This document shows, one piece after another, positions 11,042 to 20,638 of a stretch of DNA of 64,000 bases. Both the position numbers and the translations under genes were made by a program. Where the stretch lies: the NCBI RefSeq assembly GCF_036898095.1, contig NC_090735.1:9979209-10043208 (forward strand), in the 5' to 3' direction. This stretch comes from Palaemon carinicauda. Taxonomy: Eukaryota; Arthropoda; Malacostraca; Decapoda; Palaemonidae. Every line of letters starts with the position of its first letter. The stretch's first letter is position 1. Under the pieces are notes generated by a model, which was not told the origin of the DNA, did not search any database, and saw nothing but the letters and a program-made list of their open reading frames with translations.

Positions 11042-12054
11042 GTGTCAGATTACTCAAGGATAGCCAAAACTCTAACTTTGTGGACTACAGGAAGTTGGCA
11101 GCTCGTAGAGACGCGAACATTGAACCGGAAAACGATCTCTCCATCGAATCGGACAAAAGGGACTCGACAATTCGCCAATATGATTCGGCCGTTAACAACT
11201 AGCAGATCCCCTAAGAGTTCAGACCATACTCGTATGTCCCCGAATTTAGCCATCTCTTTCTTGAGGTTCCTATTTGACAAAGGCCTAACAGTTAGCACTT
11301 TAACCACCATCAAGTCAGCTTTGAAGAAGATCTTCCTTGTTGGGTTCAACATTAACCTAGCTGATTCCTATTTCTCATCAATTCCAAAAACATGTGCTAG
11401 GCTTCGACCTTCGGTTCGGCCACAAGAGGACTCTTGGTCTCTGAACGGTGTTCTCAAACTTGCGACGGACACGGACAATGAATCCTGCTCTTATATCACT
11501 CTTCTTAGGAAGACTTTATTTCTAACGGCTATGGCTTCAGGTGATGGAACATCAGAACTAGCAGCTCTCTCACGAAACCCGGAAAACATAGATTTCCTCC
11601 CTTCAGCCGAAGTACTCCTTTTCCAGACAAAGCTTTCCTAGCTAAAAAATGAGGATCCGCAAAATAGGTGCTCCCCTCGGAAGATTATTCTTCATCCCCA
11701 GGATTTTTTCTCCGTGTACAGTCACTACTCTCAAGGCCCTTTTTAGCTAGAACTGCCACCCGCTCGTCTGGCCCCTTGGTTATCAGGGAACAAGGAGGTA
11801 CTATTTCCATTCACGGTATCAGGCAACAAATCCTCTACTTCATTAAACATACTAATCCGGAATCATTTCCCCAGGCTCATGATATACGGACAGTAGATAC
11901 CTCCAACAATGACTTCCAGAACAGGGACTTTGATGATTTTAAAAAATATATGGGTTGGAAATCCCCTATGGTTGTCAAACGCCACTATCTAAAGATCTTA
12001 CAGGCCCTTAAATACCCGACGGTGGCAGCGGGGAGCCTTATCCCTCCCCATTAA
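11042..12054 (+). pseudogene. tyrosine recombinase of DIRS II, frameshifted
   Basis: Two open segments in different frames, 11042-11641 and 11668-12054, together resemble a DIRS tyrosine recombinase. The first contains the N-terminal helical domain and ends where the catalytic core begins; the usual AKRV-type first Arg is not preserved (MASGDGTSEL there). The second contains H-D-I-R near 11880, a Trp in GWKSP and a HYL nucleophile motif near 11985. The C-terminus is LIPPH followed by a stop at 12052-12054. The frameshift and the lost first Arg make it inactive. Confidence 0.72.
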
Positions 12055-12429
12055 TTTCTTCTTCTTCCTTTCTTCCATCTCTTCTCTTCTCCCTCCTACC
12101 CGCCACTCACACCACGTCACCACTCTCCTGGGTAGTTCGTTAGCCCTATGATATTTGCCATGTTTAATTCCTATGGTTTAACTGTTATTGTAGTTACTGT
12201 TCCTTTAATGTTTAGATATACTTAGACATGTAAGGTTTGATGCCTTTTGCGATTCGACACTCAGTTGGTTCCTTGTCGTCATAATTATTTAACCTTACGT
12301 TCCCTATGTCATTTGGCTGGTTGGTAATTGGACGATTACTTACATTATTATATCATATTATTGTCGTACATGGTGATTGTATTCTCCTCATTATGTTATT
12401 ACTTTATTGGGCTTGGAAGGCATTCTCTG
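12055..12429 (+). other. 3' untranslated region of DIRS II
   Basis: Pyrimidine-rich sequence (TTCTTCTTCC type) leads into AT-rich sequence. I see no gene in it. Confidence 0.5.
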
Positions 12430-12527
12430 GTACATTTTCACCGGCCGTCACAGGTCGACCCAGAAAAGGGATTTTGACGAAGGAAAAATCTATTTCTGGG
12501 GAGAGACCTGTGACGCCCGGTGAAACC
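12430..12527 (+). repeat. Internal complementary region of DIRS II
   Basis: The first half, TTTTCACCGGCCGTCACAGG up to CCCAGAAA, is the complement of the left end at 5418-5449. The second half (GGGATTTTGACGAAGG up to CCTGTGACGCCCGGTGAAA) is the complement of the right-end form seen at 13958-14020. An element-internal copy of the circle junction is the hallmark of DIRS elements. Confidence 0.85.
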
Positions 12528-12582
12528 CTTACCGGTTATTTTTGTACAGACCCACCCTTTCCTCGCCAAGCCATATGTTCTT

Positions 12583-12876
12583 GCAGAAGGATGACCTAGA
12601 AGGCGTTCGTGTGGGTGACGTGGCGTGGCCCAAGTGTGGTTTCTGGGGTCTTTGTTACGGCCCTTCCCTTTGATGGAGGAGTTATCTAAATGGAAGACAG
12701 CCTGTGAATAGTGGTTTTCACACGCCCCTAATGTATACACGACACTCACGAAGTGCTCGCGCGAGGGTTGTAACCTCTGCATTCCATGCTTTTAATTTTC
12801 TCTGGTATATTTGGAAGATTTATATCAGAAAAAGTACAAAGAAGGACTTTTTCACCGGGCGTCACAGGTCTCTACT
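12583..12876 (-). repeat. Right inverted terminal repeat of DIRS II
   Basis: This is the inverted copy of 5433-5728, nearly identical by eye. It ends at TCACAGGTCTCT, where the expected CCCCAGAAATAG is replaced by ACTCCCGAGCC. Confidence 0.88.
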
Positions 12877-14042
12877 CCCGAGCCGTAACGGGGAGAGGAC
12901 GAAACACGGACCAAAATAACGCTAACAATTGAAAAGTCTCGAAAAATAAATAACTCGTAAGTTATCATCCACCCAGAGGGGGAGAGGTGAGGGAGGGAGA
13001 ACCCGTTGAACGCACAAAACGGAAAACGGGAAATCCGCTCAACCACCGGAGCTAAGAAAGAAAACGAGAGAAAGGGGTAACTCGTGACTGCGAACAGAAA
13101 ACGGGGACCCCAATCTCTCGCTCTCTTGGACACAAAAACAGGACTAAAAATCACACAACACTATTATAAACGTATAAAATAAAAATGTACATCCATATAA
13201 CACTACGATCGAAGAATAGCATCTGCTAAAACTTAAAATAAATAGCACAGTCGAGTGACGAACGCCTCGGTGGGGCGGGTACTAAACAAATACAAAGCTA
13301 GATCGCTATCTCGTTCGTAGGATGGACTTGCTAGCAAAAAGTACCATGAGCATAAATACACAAAAAAAAAATAATAACGGTTCTAAAGGCATAAGGCCAG
13401 GGACTTAACCAAGAACCTAAGTGACAGAGTACTAAACGGGCAGACAAAGATGAATTCCCAAACAAGTGAACAAACAATGGCCGCCATGAAAGGCCAGACG
13501 GGAATAATAAAACAGACTATACTGGATATAAAACAAAAGCCCGGTACAATAAAAAAACTGTCAAAACAAACTATGGTACTTAACATTGGAATGTGTGAAG
13601 ATGGAGCTTCGGACATGACAAAATAAATCCACGATTGACAAAAAAAGACCGAGAGCACCACAAACAAATTCAACACTTAAGATTCCAAAAGAAGGATGTT
13701 GTTCAGATGGCGCTCGCGTCGTGGCGTGGTGGTGTGGCGCTGGTGCTTGGCTAGGGCCGTTGTATCGGCCCATCCCTTTGACGAAGGAATTAACTAAATG
13801 GAAGACAACCTGTGAATAGTGGTTTTCACGCGCCTTTGCTTTATACACGACACCCAAAAGTTGCTCGCGCGAGGGTAGTAACCTCAGCATTCCATGCTTT
13901 TATCTTTCTCTGGTATAATTGGAAGGTTTTATCAGAAAAGATACACAAGAAGGACTCTTTTCACCGGGCGCCACAGGTCTCTCCCCAGAAATAGATTTTT
14001 CCTTCGTCAAAATCCCTTTTTCCTTCGTCAAAATCCCTTTTT
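12877..14042 (-). mobile_element. Inverted partial DIRS II relative (leader plus terminal repeat)
   Basis: Read on the minus strand, 13690-13990 is a diverged version of the family II terminal repeat and 12890-13690 a diverged version of its leader (compare 5850-6560). It carries no gag, RT or recombinase. Its outer end at 13970-14020 is the right-type terminus (CAGGTCTCTCCCCAGAAATA) rather than the left-type terminus expected next to a leader. A 19-base unit TCCTTCGTCAAAATCCCTT is doubled at 14005-14042. Confidence 0.7.
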
Positions 14043-14596
14043 TGTACAGTCAGGTGCAAGAATTTTATTCTGAACTCCGTCATCTTTAAACTTGTGTATG
14101 TATTCATAAGAGAAGAAGGATATATCAAATAAAAATGGTAATTGAATTAGGCTGCTACATTTTTTTAAATAGTCTCAATGATAAGTGTTTTGAAAAAGTA
14201 CTTCAAAAGACTGGTCCTAATAGCTTATATTGAGGGGAAGATGTTTAGATTAAGTCTTGGTTAATAGTACAGTATTTGGTTTGAGTAGTTAGTTATCATG
14301 TATGTTACATGAAATTATGTTAGGTAAACATTATAATGCATAGTAAATTAAATTTTAAATGGGCTCTTCTCGTTCAGTAACTTATTGGCATTAGATGTTA
14401 TTTATATTGAATTAAAGGTTGGTCTATAAATAGTAACTATGGTACCTATTTGTAAGTATGAGTTCTACTTCAGTTTTACTAATAAAACCGTACTAAGCTT
14501 GTAATTCTAAGATAAGTAAATCAAAACTCCCTCAAGGAATAAAATAAATATAAGGATTTCTTAGAATAGACTCATCCTTTATGGTAAAAATTCTAT
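14043..14596. other. Unrecognised AT-rich spacer
   Basis: No coding region, repeat or structured element was recognised. Confidence 0.5.
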
Positions 14597-14765
14597 ATTT
14601 TTCAATATTAAACTTACCCGATAATCATGTAGCTGTCAACTCCGTTGCCCGACAGAATTCTACGGGAGGGATACGCCAGCTATCACTATACTAGAAGGGG
14701 GTGTACTGCAGTACTTCTTGTTGACACCACCTCAATTTTTCCTCTGTCGTGCTTCCGGCAAGACG
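14597..14765 (+). repeat. Left inverted terminal repeat of DIRS IIIa
   Basis: It matches the complement of 21165-21340, including TTACCCGATAATCATGTAGC. The right repeat has 27 extra bases between two GTACT motifs; the left repeat appears to have lost them. Confidence 0.88.
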
Positions 14766-14953
14766 TTCTTGGATACGCTTATGATTTTGGAGTATTGTTC
14801 ACGGTTTTTGGTGAAGTATTTCTCTAAGATTTCAGCTTTCGCTATACTGGAAACTTTTCTAATTAGCTTAGATAGCTTTTATTTGGTTTTGATTAATGGT
14901 TAACGATCTTTTGCTTGATTTGGAATCCCCCTTGACTTGCTCTTTGATTCAAG

Positions 14954-17680
14954 ATGTCTGACCTTTCACAAGCCCCTCCCCATAGACGATGTAGGTCTTG
15001 TAATAGGCGTATTCCGAAGGCCTCGGTTGATCCTCACACCGCTTGTTCTGACTGTAGGGAAAGACCCTGTCAGTTGGAAGATCGATGTGAGGAATGCGCC
15101 GGACTTTCGGAACTTGAATTTGTTCGATTCCTTAAATATTCAACCAAGTTAGAGAGAGAGAGAGTTAGGAGGAGTTCTTCTCGCTCTTCGCTTTTTTCCT
15201 CACCTCATGATCCTCAACCTTTTCCTCCCCCTGTAGTGGCTACCCCCGAACCTACTATTTGTGCTCAGCCTGATATGTCAGTTGTTTTGCGTGCCATTCA
15301 GGCTTTAGGTGACAAAGTGGAATCGGTGGTTAGTGACCATAAGTCTCTTTTGGCAGACGTCAAAGAACTTAAGGTCAAAAGTGCAGTGGGAGGTGATAGT
15401 GCCAGTGCTGTGCCAAGTGCTAGTGTCAGTGCGGTGCCGAGTGCTAGTGTCAGTGTCAGTGTTGTGCGTGAGGGTACTTCTGTGCGTGAGGGTACTTCTG
15501 TGCGTGCCAGTCGTCCTCCCAGTCCGGGACCTCTTGCAAGCTCCCAAGCCCAGGGGAGAAGCAATGTCGAAGGGCAAAAGGGTTCGGCAGGCCTTGATCG
15601 GCGCACAGAAGTATCCTCGGTGGTTGCGGGCGTGTCTTACAGAGACCGTCACTCCCACCCGCAGACGATTGAGCCCGTCTTTTACTCGTCTGCAGAAGAA
15701 ATATCGGGGAGGAAACGCTGGACTCAGGTCTCAAGACCTCTTAAACGTAAAGTCCAGACCTCAAGAGTTCAACAACCCGGATGCAGTCATTGGATTAGCT
15801 CTGACTCTCCGCTGTCATCAGGTGACTGTACACCTCCTAAGAGAGGTAAGGCGATACCTCAACAGACCTCATCTTCTGTTAAGGCTTTGCCTCAGCAGAC
15901 CTTAGCGTCTGCTGATCCCAAGATGTCTTTGCTGCAGTCCATGCAGTCGCAGCTTGCGGTCTTAATGCGTGAGTTTCAGGCTGAGAAGGTTGCACCTCCT
16001 CCTGCGAGCGCTCCGCCTCACCGCAGTCCAGTCTGCCAGGCGTACGAAGTTGAGGTTCCTCAGTCTACCTTACCGCGTTCTGAGTTGCCAGTTACCAGCG
16101 GTGTGCAGCAACCTCAGCCTTCCTTAAGGCAACCTCAACAATGGGAGCAGGAGTCTTATGATTTACTTCCTCCTCTTCCTCTTGCGGTTAGACCATCGAG
16201 GCAACAACCTCTTGAGGTACGACAACCTCTTCCATCCATGAGGCAGCCACCTCAGCTCTCGCTGCAGCGACCTCAACTCTCCTCAAGGCGAGAGCCTCAA
16301 CTCTTAAGGCTAGCACCTCAGGAACCTCAACTCGCGAGACAGGAACTGCGTTCTGCGCATCCGCTACCTCAACTCTCGCAGCTCACACCTCAGGAACCTC
16401 AACTCGTTCCTCAGGAACCTGCTACTGCGCATCCGCAACCCTTGCAGCAAGCGCAACTCTTGAGACAGGAAGCTCATGCTAGGAGTCAGCCACCTCAACC
16501 CATGCGCCTACCTTCCTCCTCTCTTCTTGACCAGTCTTTGCAGCCTGAACCTCAGGTTTTAACTCAGCAACAGAGACTTGAGGATGAAACCACAAGTGTT
16601 TATGCTCCCGCTTGTTCAGATTCTGCTGTTCAGCATACCGCTGTTTCTTTACCTCTCACTGCGCTACACTCTGGTGATGAGGTTTCTGAGGAGGAAGCTG
16701 CGCACCTAGATCCCTCTTCGGACGTGGAGGAACCCAAGTCTTCTCCTCTACCCATTGACTTTCGTAAGGTCCTGGCTCTTTTCAGAGAGGTATACCCGGA
16801 CCATTTTGTTTCTGCTACCCCCCGCTCTCCTCCATCTGAGTTTTCGCTGGGCATGCAACCGGTTAAGTCAGCCTATACTAAGCTCGTCTTTGCTAGATCC
16901 TCTAAGAGAGCTTTAAGAATATTAGGGGATTGGTTGCAGTCCAAACAGCAACTAGGGAAGACTTCCTTTATGTTCCCACCTACTAAGCTCACTTCTAAGC
17001 CGGGCGTATGGTATGCCACAGGAGAGGAACCAGGCTTGGGAGTCCCTGCCTCTGCCCAGGCTGATTTCTCAAGTTTGGTCGACTCTCCTCGTAGATCAGC
17101 GATGAGGCGCTCTAAGGTCTGCTGGACCTTTTCCGACTTAGACCACTTCTTAAAGGGTGTATTTCGTGCCTTTGAGATTTTCAATTTTCTCGACTGGTGC
17201 CTGGGGGCCCTGAGCAAGAAGACCTCCCCTGCGGACAAGGACTCAGCCATGCTTTTAATGTCCTGCATGGATAAAGCAATTCGGGATGGGTCCGGCGAGC
17301 TTGCTTCAATGTTTGTTTCAGGAGTTCTTAAGAAAAGGGAGCAACTTTGCACTTTTCTTTCTTCCAGCATCACACCTTGTCAAAGGTCTCAACTCCTTTT
17401 TGCTCCGCTTTCTAAGTTCTTGTTCCCCGAAGAGCTTATCAAGGATTTGTCTGCGGCCCTGATTCAGAAGGACACTCATGATCTTGTGGCCTCTTCAGCT
17501 CGTAAGGCTAAGGTTGCTCCCTCAGTTCCCAGGTCTTACCGCACCCCAGTGGCTGATACTCCTGCTACAAGGTTTATTCCGCCCTTTCGTGGCAGAGCCC
17601 CCAGCCGAGGAAGCTCCCGTCCAGACTCTTCCAGGAGCAGGTCTAGGAAAGGTCCCAAGACTTCAAAAGGCAAACACTGA
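14954..17680 (+). CDS. gag-like protein of DIRS IIIa (908 aa)
   Basis: The start at 14954 is the first ATG after the terminal repeat and is followed directly by a cysteine module: C16, C31, C34, C39, C45 and C48 (C-x14-C-x2-C-x4-C-x5-C-x2-C) with a DPHT motif before C31. It probably binds zinc and perhaps RNA. Residues 55-370 are low complexity, with S/V-rich and P/Q-rich tracts and two REGTSV copies. Residues 370-560 are dominated by PQ, PQL and RQEPQ repeats. Residues 600-880 form a helical, capsid-like region that also occurs in the other family gags. The C-terminus is Arg/Ser/Lys-rich and ends KTSKGKH. The gene overlaps the next frame by about 200 bases, and RT lies +1, so RT is probably made by frameshifting or reinitiation. 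The function is inferred from position. Confidence 0.85.
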   Translation: MSDLSQAPPHRRCRSCNRRIPKASVDPHTACSDCRERPCQLEDRCEECAGLSELEFVRFLKYSTKLERERVRRSSSRSSLFSSPHDPQPFPPPVVATPEPTICAQPDMSVVLRAIQALGDKVESVVSDHKSLLADVKELKVKSAVGGDSASAVPSASVSAVPSASVSVSVVREGTSVREGTSVRASRPPSPGPLASSQAQGRSNVEGQKGSAGLDRRTEVSSVVAGVSYRDRHSHPQTIEPVFYSSAEEISGRKRWTQVSRPLKRKVQTSRVQQPGCSHWISSDSPLSSGDCTPPKRGKAIPQQTSSSVKALPQQTLASADPKMSLLQSMQSQLAVLMREFQAEKVAPPPASAPPHRSPVCQAYEVEVPQSTLPRSELPVTSGVQQPQPSLRQPQQWEQESYDLLPPLPLAVRPSRQQPLEVRQPLPSMRQPPQLSLQRPQLSSRREPQLLRLAPQEPQLARQELRSAHPLPQLSQLTPQEPQLVPQEPATAHPQPLQQAQLLRQEAHARSQPPQPMRLPSSSLLDQSLQPEPQVLTQQQRLEDETTSVYAPACSDSAVQHTAVSLPLTALHSGDEVSEEEAAHLDPSSDVEEPKSSPLPIDFRKVLALFREVYPDHFVSATPRSPPSEFSLGMQPVKSAYTKLVFARSSKRALRILGDWLQSKQQLGKTSFMFPPTKLTSKPGVWYATGEEPGLGVPASAQADFSSLVDSPRRSAMRRSKVCWTFSDLDHFLKGVFRAFEIFNFLDWCLGALSKKTSPADKDSAMLLMSCMDKAIRDGSGELASMFVSGVLKKREQLCTFLSSSITPCQRSQLLFAPLSKFLFPEELIKDLSAALIQKDTHDLVASSARKAKVAPSVPRSYRTPVADTPATRFIPPFRGRAPSRGSSRPDSSRSRSRKGPKTSKGKH

Positions 17681-19739
17681 CTCTCCTCCTCTCCAGACAG
17701 CAGTAGGAGCCAGACTCAAGACCTTCTGGCAAGCTTGGGAAAGGAGAGGTGCAGACGCCCAGTCTGTCAGGTGGCTAAGGGAGGGTTACAGGATACCATT
17801 CTGCCGCAAACCCCCTCTGACCACTTCTCCCATCAACCTCTCTCCCAACTACAAGGAAAAGGACAAGAGGCTAGCGTTGCACCAGGAGGTGTCGCTCCTG
17901 TTACAGAAGAAGGCAGTGGTTATAGTCCGGGACCATCAATCCCCGGGCTTCTACAACCGTCTCTTTCTGGTGGCCAAGAAGACAGGAGGTTGGAGACCGG
18001 TGCTGGACGTCAGCGCGCTCAATGCTTATGTCACCAAGCAGACGTTCACTATGGAGACGACGAAGTCGGTCCTAGCAGCGGTCAGGCAGGAGGACTGGAT
18101 GGTCTCGTTGGATCTGAAAGACGCTTACTTTCACGTTCCTATTCATCCAGACTCCCAACCTTTCCTGAGATTCGTTTTTGGAAAGGTTGTGTACCAATTC
18201 CAAGCCCTGTGTTTTGGCCTAAGCACAGCTCCTATGGTGTTTACGCATCTGATGAGGAATATTGCAAAATTCCTCCACTTATCGGACATCAGAGCCTCCC
18301 TTTATTTAGACGACTGGCTGTTGAGAGCCTCCACGAGTCGTCGCTGTCTGGAGAGTCTCAACTGGACTTTGGACTTGATCAAGGAACTGGGTCTATTAGT
18401 CAACTTAGAAAAGTCCCAGCTCATTCCCTCCCAATCCATAGTTTACCTGGGAATGGAGATTCGGAGTCAGGATTTTCGGGCTTTTCCATCGGCCCCAAGG
18501 ATAAGCCAAGCCCTAGAATGCATCCTGAGCATGCTGAAGAGGAACAGTTGCTCGGTGAGACAGTGGATGAGTCTAACAGGGACCCTGTCATCGTTAGCCC
18601 TGTTCGTCGAGTTAGGGAGACTCCACCTCCGCCCTCTCCAATTCCATCTAGCAGCTCATTGGGACAAGGATTTGACGCTCGAAGCAGTCTCTATTCCTGT
18701 CACCAAAGAGATGAAGACCACTCTCTTGTGGTGGAAGACCAACCTCCTTCTCAAGGAGGGCCTATCGTTAGCGATTCAGACCCCCAATCTTCATCTCTTC
18801 TCGGATGCATCAGACTCGGGCTGGGGCGCGACCTTGAACGGACAGGAATGCTCGGGAACATGGAACAGGGAACAGGAAACGCTCCACATCAACTGCAAGG
18901 AGCTGCTGGCAGTTCATATGGCCCTTATGAACTTCAAGTCCCTCCTGCTAGGCAAGGTGGTGGAGGTGAACTCCGACAACACCACAGCCTTGGCTTACAT
19001 CTCCAAGCAGGGAGGGACCCATTCGAGGAACCTGTACGAGATAGCAAGGGACCTCCTCATTTGGTCAAGAAGTCTAAACCTCACTCTAGTAACGAGGTTC
19101 ATTCAGGGCAACATGAACGTCTCAGCAGATCGCCTAAGCAGAAAAGATCAAGTCATCCCCACGGAATGGACCCTTCACAAGAGCGTATGCAACAGACTTT
19201 GGACCTTGTGGGGTCAACCTACGATAGATCTGTTTGCCACCTCCATGACCAAGAGGCTTCAGTTGTACTGTTCCCCAGTTCCAGACCCAGCAGCAGTTCA
19301 TGTGGATGCTTTTCTGCTGAATTGGTCCCATCTCGACCTTTACGCATTCCCACCGTTCAAGATCATCAACAGAGTCATTCAGAAGTTCGTCTCGCACGAA
19401 GGGACACGGCTGACGCTGGTTGCTCCCCTTTGGCCTGCAAGAGAATGGTTCACAGAGGTACTACAATGGCTGGTCGACGTTCCCAGGACTCTCCCTCTAA
19501 GAGTGGACCTTCTACGTCAACCTCACGTAGACAAGGTACACCCAAACCTCCACGCTCTTCGTCTGACTGCCTTCAGACTGTCGAAAGATTCGCTAGAGCT
19601 AGAGGCTTTTCGAAGGAGGCAGCCAGAGCGATTGCCAGAGCAAGGAGGGTATCCACTCGTAGAGTCTACCAATCCAAGTGGGAAGTCTTCCGAAGCTGGT
19701 GTAGAGCCAATGCAGTTTCCTCTACCAATACCTCTGTAA
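17478..19739 (+). CDS. Reverse transcriptase-RNase H-methyltransferase-like polyprotein of DIRS IIIa (753 aa)
   Basis: Residue numbers count from the ATG at 17478, but the first 70 or so residues lie in the gag overlap and the true start is unknown. RT: first catalytic Asp at 212 (LDLKDAYF) and YLDD at 276-279. RNase H: D443 (SDAS), E475 (CKELLA), D500 (SDNTT) and D551 (SADRLSR), a complete D-E-D-D set. A third domain from about 575, with PTIDLFATSM and LDLYAFPPF, matches the DAM-like methyltransferase domain known in DIRS1-type elements. The product would copy the element RNA into DNA. The frame is +1 to gag and overlaps the recombinase frame by about 270 bases. No mutation is visible, and it is the best-preserved RT in the window. 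The methyltransferase role rests on family knowledge, not on a checked active site. Confidence 0.92.
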   Translation: MILWPLQLVRLRLLPQFPGLTAPQWLILLLQGLFRPFVAEPPAEEAPVQTLPGAGLGKVPRLQKANTDSPPLQTAVGARLKTFWQAWERRGADAQSVRWLREGYRIPFCRKPPLTTSPINLSPNYKEKDKRLALHQEVSLLLQKKAVVIVRDHQSPGFYNRLFLVAKKTGGWRPVLDVSALNAYVTKQTFTMETTKSVLAAVRQEDWMVSLDLKDAYFHVPIHPDSQPFLRFVFGKVVYQFQALCFGLSTAPMVFTHLMRNIAKFLHLSDIRASLYLDDWLLRASTSRRCLESLNWTLDLIKELGLLVNLEKSQLIPSQSIVYLGMEIRSQDFRAFPSAPRISQALECILSMLKRNSCSVRQWMSLTGTLSSLALFVELGRLHLRPLQFHLAAHWDKDLTLEAVSIPVTKEMKTTLLWWKTNLLLKEGLSLAIQTPNLHLFSDASDSGWGATLNGQECSGTWNREQETLHINCKELLAVHMALMNFKSLLLGKVVEVNSDNTTALAYISKQGGTHSRNLYEIARDLLIWSRSLNLTLVTRFIQGNMNVSADRLSRKDQVIPTEWTLHKSVCNRLWTLWGQPTIDLFATSMTKRLQLYCSPVPDPAAVHVDAFLLNWSHLDLYAFPPFKIINRVIQKFVSHEGTRLTLVAPLWPAREWFTEVLQWLVDVPRTLPLRVDLLRQPHVDKVHPNLHALRLTAFRLSKDSLELEAFRRRQPERLPEQGGYPLVESTNPSGKSSEAGVEPMQFPLPIPL

Positions 19740-20638
19740 CCCAAATAGCTGACTTCCTATTACATCTAAGGAATGAGAGATCCCTTTCGGCTCCTACGAT
19801 TAAAGGGTACAGAAGTATGTTGGCTTCAGTTCTCCGCCACAGAGGTTTGGACCTTTCTTCCAACAAGGACCTTCAGGACATCCTTAAATCTTTCGAGACT
19901 TCTAAAGAACGTCGTTTATCCACTCCAGGCTGGAATCTAGACGTAGTCTTAAGGTTCCTTATGTCTCCTAGGTTCGAACCTCTCCAGTCAGCTTCCTTCA
20001 AGGACCTTACCCTCAAGACTCTTTTCCTCGTCTGTCTTGCAACAGCTAAGAGAGTTAGTGAGGTTCACGCCTTCAGCAAGAACATTGGGTTCACATCCGA
20101 ATCTGCAACATGTTCTTTACAGCTCGGATTTTTAGCTAAGAATGAACGTCCTTCACGTCCTTGGCCTAGATCGTTTGAAATTCCTAGCCTTTCCAACATG
20201 GTGGGTAACGAGCTAGAAAGAGTTCTTTGCCCTGTCAGAGCTCTGAAATATTATCTTAATAGGTCAAAACCTATACGAGGACAGTCAGAAGCCTTATGGT
20301 GTGCAATCAAGAAACCTTCGATGCCCATGTCCAAAAACGGAGTTTCATATTATATAAGGCTTCTGATTAGAGAAGCCCATTCTCACATGAAGGATGAAGA
20401 CCTTGCTTTGCTGAAGGTAAGGACCCACGAAGTGAGAGCCGTAGCCACTTCGATGGCCTTTAATAAGAACCGTTCTCTGCAGAGCATTATGGATGCAACT
20501 TATTGGAGGAGCAAGTCAGTGTTTGCATCATTTTATCTTAAAGATGTCCAGTCTCTTTACGAGAACTGCTACACCCTGGGACCATTCGTAGCAGCGAGTG
20601 CAGTAGTAGGTGAGGGCTCAGCCACTACATTCCCTTAA
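19466..20638 (+). CDS. Tyrosine recombinase of DIRS IIIa
   Basis: Counting from the ATG at 19466, the catalytic residues are R196 (TAKRVSE), H321 and R324 (HEVR), a Trp near 346 (YWRSKS) and the nucleophile Y357 (SFYLKDV): a full tyrosine recombinase set. Residues 60-160 form the N-terminal core-binding domain (VYQSKWEVF, then TIKGYRSML). The frame is open far upstream, to 17735, through the RT gene, so the start is not fixed by the sequence. The ATG chosen is an upstream Met in the overlap; frameshifting from RT (-1) is the alternative. The protein should integrate the circular cDNA by strand exchange at the T-rich core found at both element ends. Its relative in copy IIIb is fused to RNase H. 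Confidence 0.88.
   Translation: MAGRRSQDSPSKSGPSTSTSRRQGTPKPPRSSSDCLQTVERFARARGFSKEAARAIARARRVSTRRVYQSKWEVFRSWCRANAVSSTNTSVTQIADFLLHLRNERSLSAPTIKGYRSMLASVLRHRGLDLSSNKDLQDILKSFETSKERRLSTPGWNLDVVLRFLMSPRFEPLQSASFKDLTLKTLFLVCLATAKRVSEVHAFSKNIGFTSESATCSLQLGFLAKNERPSRPWPRSFEIPSLSNMVGNELERVLCPVRALKYYLNRSKPIRGQSEALWCAIKKPSMPMSKNGVSYYIRLLIREAHSHMKDEDLALLKVRTHEVRAVATSMAFNKNRSLQSIMDATYWRSKSVFASFYLKDVQSLYENCYTLGPFVAASAVVGEGSATTFP

Larger units (their letters stand above)
5420..12876 (+). mobile_element. DIRS-like retrotransposon, family II, with inverted terminal repeats and broken genes
   Basis: The left end at 5420-5728 recurs inverted at about 12591-12868 with one visible mismatch over roughly 277 bases. 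Between them lie a leader with tandem repeats, a gag-like region, RT, RNase H and tyrosine recombinase remnants, and at 12430-12527 an internal complementary region that joins the complements of both ends. This is the DIRS plan, but protein similarity to families I and III is low. The genes carry many stops and frameshifts, and the RT catalytic motif is lost. The right boundary is uncertain: the expected outermost right-end sequence is not at 12876 but at 13970-14020, after an inverted partial copy. Confidence 0.85.
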
